DNA of 64,000 nucleotides from Toxonevra muliebris (taxonomy: Eukaryota > Arthropoda > Insecta > Diptera > Pallopteridae): assembly GCA_963691655.1 (NCBI GenBank), contig CAVNUY010000030.1, forward strand, positions 186,001-250,000, in the 5' to 3' direction. The translations under genes and the position numbers were made by a program. Of the stretch, positions 61,302 through 64,000 are shown in pieces. The notes beneath the pieces were generated by a model. It was not told where the DNA came from and did not search any database. It saw only the letters and a program-made list of their open reading frames with translations. The stretch's first letter is position 1. Each line of letters opens with the position of its first letter.

Positions 61302-64000
61302 AATTTTAATTTCGAATTTCAATTTCGAATTTTATTTTCGAATTTTAATTCCGATTTTTAATTTCGAATTTTAATTTCGAATTTTAATTCCGAATTTTAA
61401 TTCCGAATTTTAATTCCGAATTTTAATTTCGAATTTCAATTTCGAATTTTAATTTCGAATTTTAATTCCGAATTTTAATTTCGAATTTTAATTCCGAATT
61501 TTAATTTCGAATTTCAATTTCGAATTTCAATTTCGAATTTTAATTTCGAATTTTAATTTCGAATTTTAATTCCGAATTTCAATTTCGAATTTTAATTCCG
61601 AATTTTAATTTCGAATTTTAGTTCCGATTTTTAATTTCGAATTTTAATTTCGAATTTCAATTTCGAATTTTAATTTCGAATTTTAATTTCGAATTTTAAT
61701 TTCGAATTTTAATTTCGAATTTTAATTTCGAATTTTAATTTCGAATTTTAATTTCGAATTTTAATTCCGAATTTTAATTTCGAATTTTAATTCCGAATTT
61801 TAATTTCGAATTTTAATTTCGAATTTTAATTTCGAATTTTAATTTCGAATTTTGATTTCGAATTTTAATTCCGAATTTTAATTCCGAATTTTAATTCCGA
61901 ATTTTAATTCCGAATTTCAATTTCGAATTTTAATTTCGAATTTTAATTTCGAATTTTAATTTCGAATTTTAATTTCGAATTTTAATTTCGAATTTTAATT
62001 TCGAATTTTAATTTCGAATTTTAATTTCGAATTTCAATTTCGAATTTCAATTTCGAATTTTAATTTCGATTTTTAATTTCAAATTTTAATTCCGAATTTC
62101 AATTTCGAATTTTAATTCCGAATATTTATTCCGAATTTTAATTTCGAATTTTAATTCCGAATTTTAATTCCGAATTTTAATTTCGAATTTTAATTCCGAA
62201 TTTTAATTCCGAATTTTAATTCCGAATTTTAATTTCGAATTTTAGTTCCGAATTTTAATTTCGAATTTTAATTTCGAATTTCAATTTCGAATTTTAATTC
62301 CGAATTTTAATTTCGAATTTTAATTCCGAATTTTAATTTCGAATTTCAATTTCGAATTTCAATTTCGAATTTTAATTTCGATTTTTAATTTCGAATTTTA
62401 ATTCCGAATTTCAATTTCGAATTTTAATTCCGAATTTTAATTTCGAATTTTAATTCCGAATTTTAATTTCGAATTTTAGTTCCGAATTTTAATTTCGAAT
62501 TTTAATTTCGAATTTCAATTTCGAATTTTAATTTCGAATTTTAATTTCGAATTTTAATTTCGAATTTTAATTTCGAATTTTAATTTCGAATTTTAATTTC
62601 GAATTTTAATTTCGAATTTTAATTCCGAATTTTAATTTCGAATTTTAATTCCGAATTTTAATTTCGAATTTTAATTTCGAATTTCAATTTCGAATTTTAA
62701 TTTCGAATTTTGATTTCGAATTTTAATTTCGATTTTTAATTTCGAATTTTAATTCCGAATTTCAATTTCGAATTTTAATTCCGAATATTTATTCCGAATT
62801 TTAATTTCGAATTTTAATTCCGAATTTTAATTTCGAATTTTAATTCCGAATGTTAATTTCGAATTTTAATTCCGAATTTCAATTTCGAATTTTAATTCCG
62901 AATTTTAATTCCGAATTTTAATTCCGAATTTTTATTCCGAATTTCAATTTCGAATTTTAATTCCGAATTTTAATTCCGAATTTTAATTCCGAATTTTAAT
63001 TCCGAATTTTAATTCCGAATTTTAATTCCGAATTTTAATTCCGAATTTTAATTCCGAATTTTAATTCCGAATTTTAATTCCGAATTTTAATTCCGAATTT
63101 TAATTCCGAATTTTAATTCCGAATTTTAATTCCGAATTTTAATTTCGAATATTAATTTCGAATTTCAATTTCGAATTTTAATTTCGAATTTTAATTTCGA
63201 ATTTTAATTCCGAATTTTAATTCCGAATTTTAATTCCAAATTTTAATTCCGAATTTTAATTTCGAATTTTAATTTCGAATTTCAATTTCGAATTTTATTT
63301 TCCAATTTTAATTCCGAATTTTAATTTCGAATTTTAATTCCGAATTTTAATTCCGAATTTTAATTCCGAATTTTAATTCCGAATTTTAATTCCGAATTTT
63401 AATTTCGAATTTTAATTTCGAATTTCAATTTCGAATTTTAATTCCGAATTTTAATTTCGAATTTTAATTCCGAATTTTAATTTCGAATTTCAATTTCGAA
63501 TTTTAATTTCGAATTTTAATTTCGAATTTTAATTTCGAATTTCAATTTCGAATTTTAATTTCGAATTTTAATTCCGAATTTTAATTTCGAATTTTAATTT
63601 CAAATTTTAATTCCGAATTTTAATTTCGAATTTTAATTCCGAATTTTAATTTCGAATTTCAATTTCGAAATTTAATTTCGAATTTTAATTCCGAATTTTA
63701 ATTTCGAATTTTAATTTCGAATTTTAATTTCGAATTTTAATTTCGAATTTTAATTCCGAATTTTAATTTCGAATTTCAATTTCGAATTTCAATTTCGAAT
63801 TTTAATTTCGAATTTTAATTTCGAATTTTAATTCCGAATTTTAATTCCGAATTTTAATTTCGAATCTTAATTTCGAATTTCAATTTCGAATTTTAATTCC
63901 GAATTTTAATTTCGAATTTTAATTTCGAATTTTAATTTCGAATTTCAATTTCGAATTTTAATTTCGAATTTTAATTTCGAATTTTAATTCCGAATTTTAA
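61293..64000 (-). repeat. Reverse array to the window end
   Basis: The reverse 13-bp array continues to the last base and beyond. From about 62.1 kb it is collinear with 20.3-22.2 kb: GAATATTTATT units at 62123 and 62786, GAATGTTAA at about 62847, the A3G run at 62953-63134, TTTTCCAATTTT at about 63298 and GAATCTTAA at 63862 (offset near 41.84 kb). The spacing of the two GAATATTTATT units is 663 bp here and 689 bp in the earlier copies, two monomers less. Confidence 0.95.
62953..63134 (-). repeat. Pure run of 14 A3G monomers
   Basis: Third reverse-orientation copy of the homogeneous A3G run, one unit longer than those at 17027 and 21130. The unit just before its upstream A8G neighbour reads AATTTTTATTCCG here, and a GAATATTAATT unit follows downstream. 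Both are changes not seen in the other copies. Confidence 0.9.

Larger units (their letters stand above)
58797..62157 (-). repeat. 3361-bp tandem duplication, copy B
   Basis: Second copy, with the same contents as copy A including the flipped island at 60636-61292. Homology to copy A runs on to about 62.2 kb because the flank resembles the start of the unit. Beyond that the array follows the 20.3-22.2 kb type. Confidence 0.9.

Noticed and set aside
1..64000. Open reading frames
   Set aside because: The unit length is not a multiple of 3, so each frame cycles through all phases and normally meets TAA (or TGA of A8G units on the A-rich strand) about every 39 bp. AATTTCAATTTCG units have no stop on the T-rich strand and can extend a frame briefly, but start codons are almost absent.
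1..64000. CRISPR array
   Set aside because: Repeats are directly adjacent 13-mers with no spacers of independent sequence.
1..64000. Replication origin of the budding-yeast ARS type
   Set aside because: AT-richness alone is not evidence. I did not see the WTTTAYRTTTW consensus in the variants I examined.
1..64000. Pure assembly artefact or synthetic filler
   Set aside because: Rare variants are arranged in shared, nested higher-order patterns with private changes in individual copies, as expected for natural satellite evolution. Local misassembly or collapse cannot be excluded from the sequence alone.

Overview
The whole window is satellite DNA. It is an uninterrupted tandem array of a 13-bp, AT-rich monomer, CGAAATTAAAATT (reverse complement AATTTTAATTTCG), about 4,900 copies by length. 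I found no protein-coding gene, RNA gene, transposon, CRISPR array or unique-sequence island. A canonical monomer has 2 G/C of 13, and those two bases form one CpG inside TTCGAA. Multi-kilobase blocks of a short monomer, with higher-order repeats and orientation switches, point to eukaryotic constitutive heterochromatin (centromeric, pericentromeric, subtelomeric or sex-chromosome). I cannot name the species from this sequence. In the entries, monomer positions are numbered C1 G2 A3 A4 A5 T6 T7 A8 A9 A10 A11 T12 T13, so A3G means CGGAATTAAAATT and A8G means CGAAATTGAAATT.

Layout by orientation. 1-7254 is forward (A-rich plus strand). At 7255-7280 a small perfect palindrome marks a switch to reverse (T-rich plus strand), which runs to about 57274. 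Then come forward 57275-57931, reverse 57932-60635, forward 60636-61292, and reverse to the end. The two 657-bp forward islands are a reverse-complement copy of a block also found in reverse orientation near 20.8-21.5 kb (relatives near 16.7-17.4 and 62.7-63.3 kb).

Layout by homology inside the reverse array. About 7.33-10.20 kb recurs at 13.24-16.12 kb (offset 5.92 kb). About 15.3-19.4 kb is tandemly duplicated to 23.4 kb (offset 4.09 kb). About 33.4-41.6 kb recurs at 48.1-56.45 kb (offset 14.70-15.03 kb). A 1,300-bp step duplicates about 1 kb at 46.3/47.6 kb. A 3,361-bp tandem duplication (55.44-58.80 and 58.80-62.16 kb) contains the flipped island in both copies. Smaller modules of 195-845 bp, usually exact multiples of 13, recur throughout. 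Rare private variants (21-bp units, CAG doublets, single inverted monomers, GATTTTTAG units) serve as landmarks that prove these relationships.

The left arm (1-7254) uses a different variant vocabulary from the right array: A8T, A11C and T12C are common and A3G is patchy, whereas A3G dominates on the right. It is therefore a separate subfamily and not an inverted copy of its neighbour. The sequence evolves by unequal exchange, segmental duplication and inversion. Nothing in it supports a coding function. Any role would be structural, for example chromatin, A-tract or AT-hook protein binding, or a non-coding transcript. Offsets and copy counts were read by eye at landmarks and not by a full alignment.
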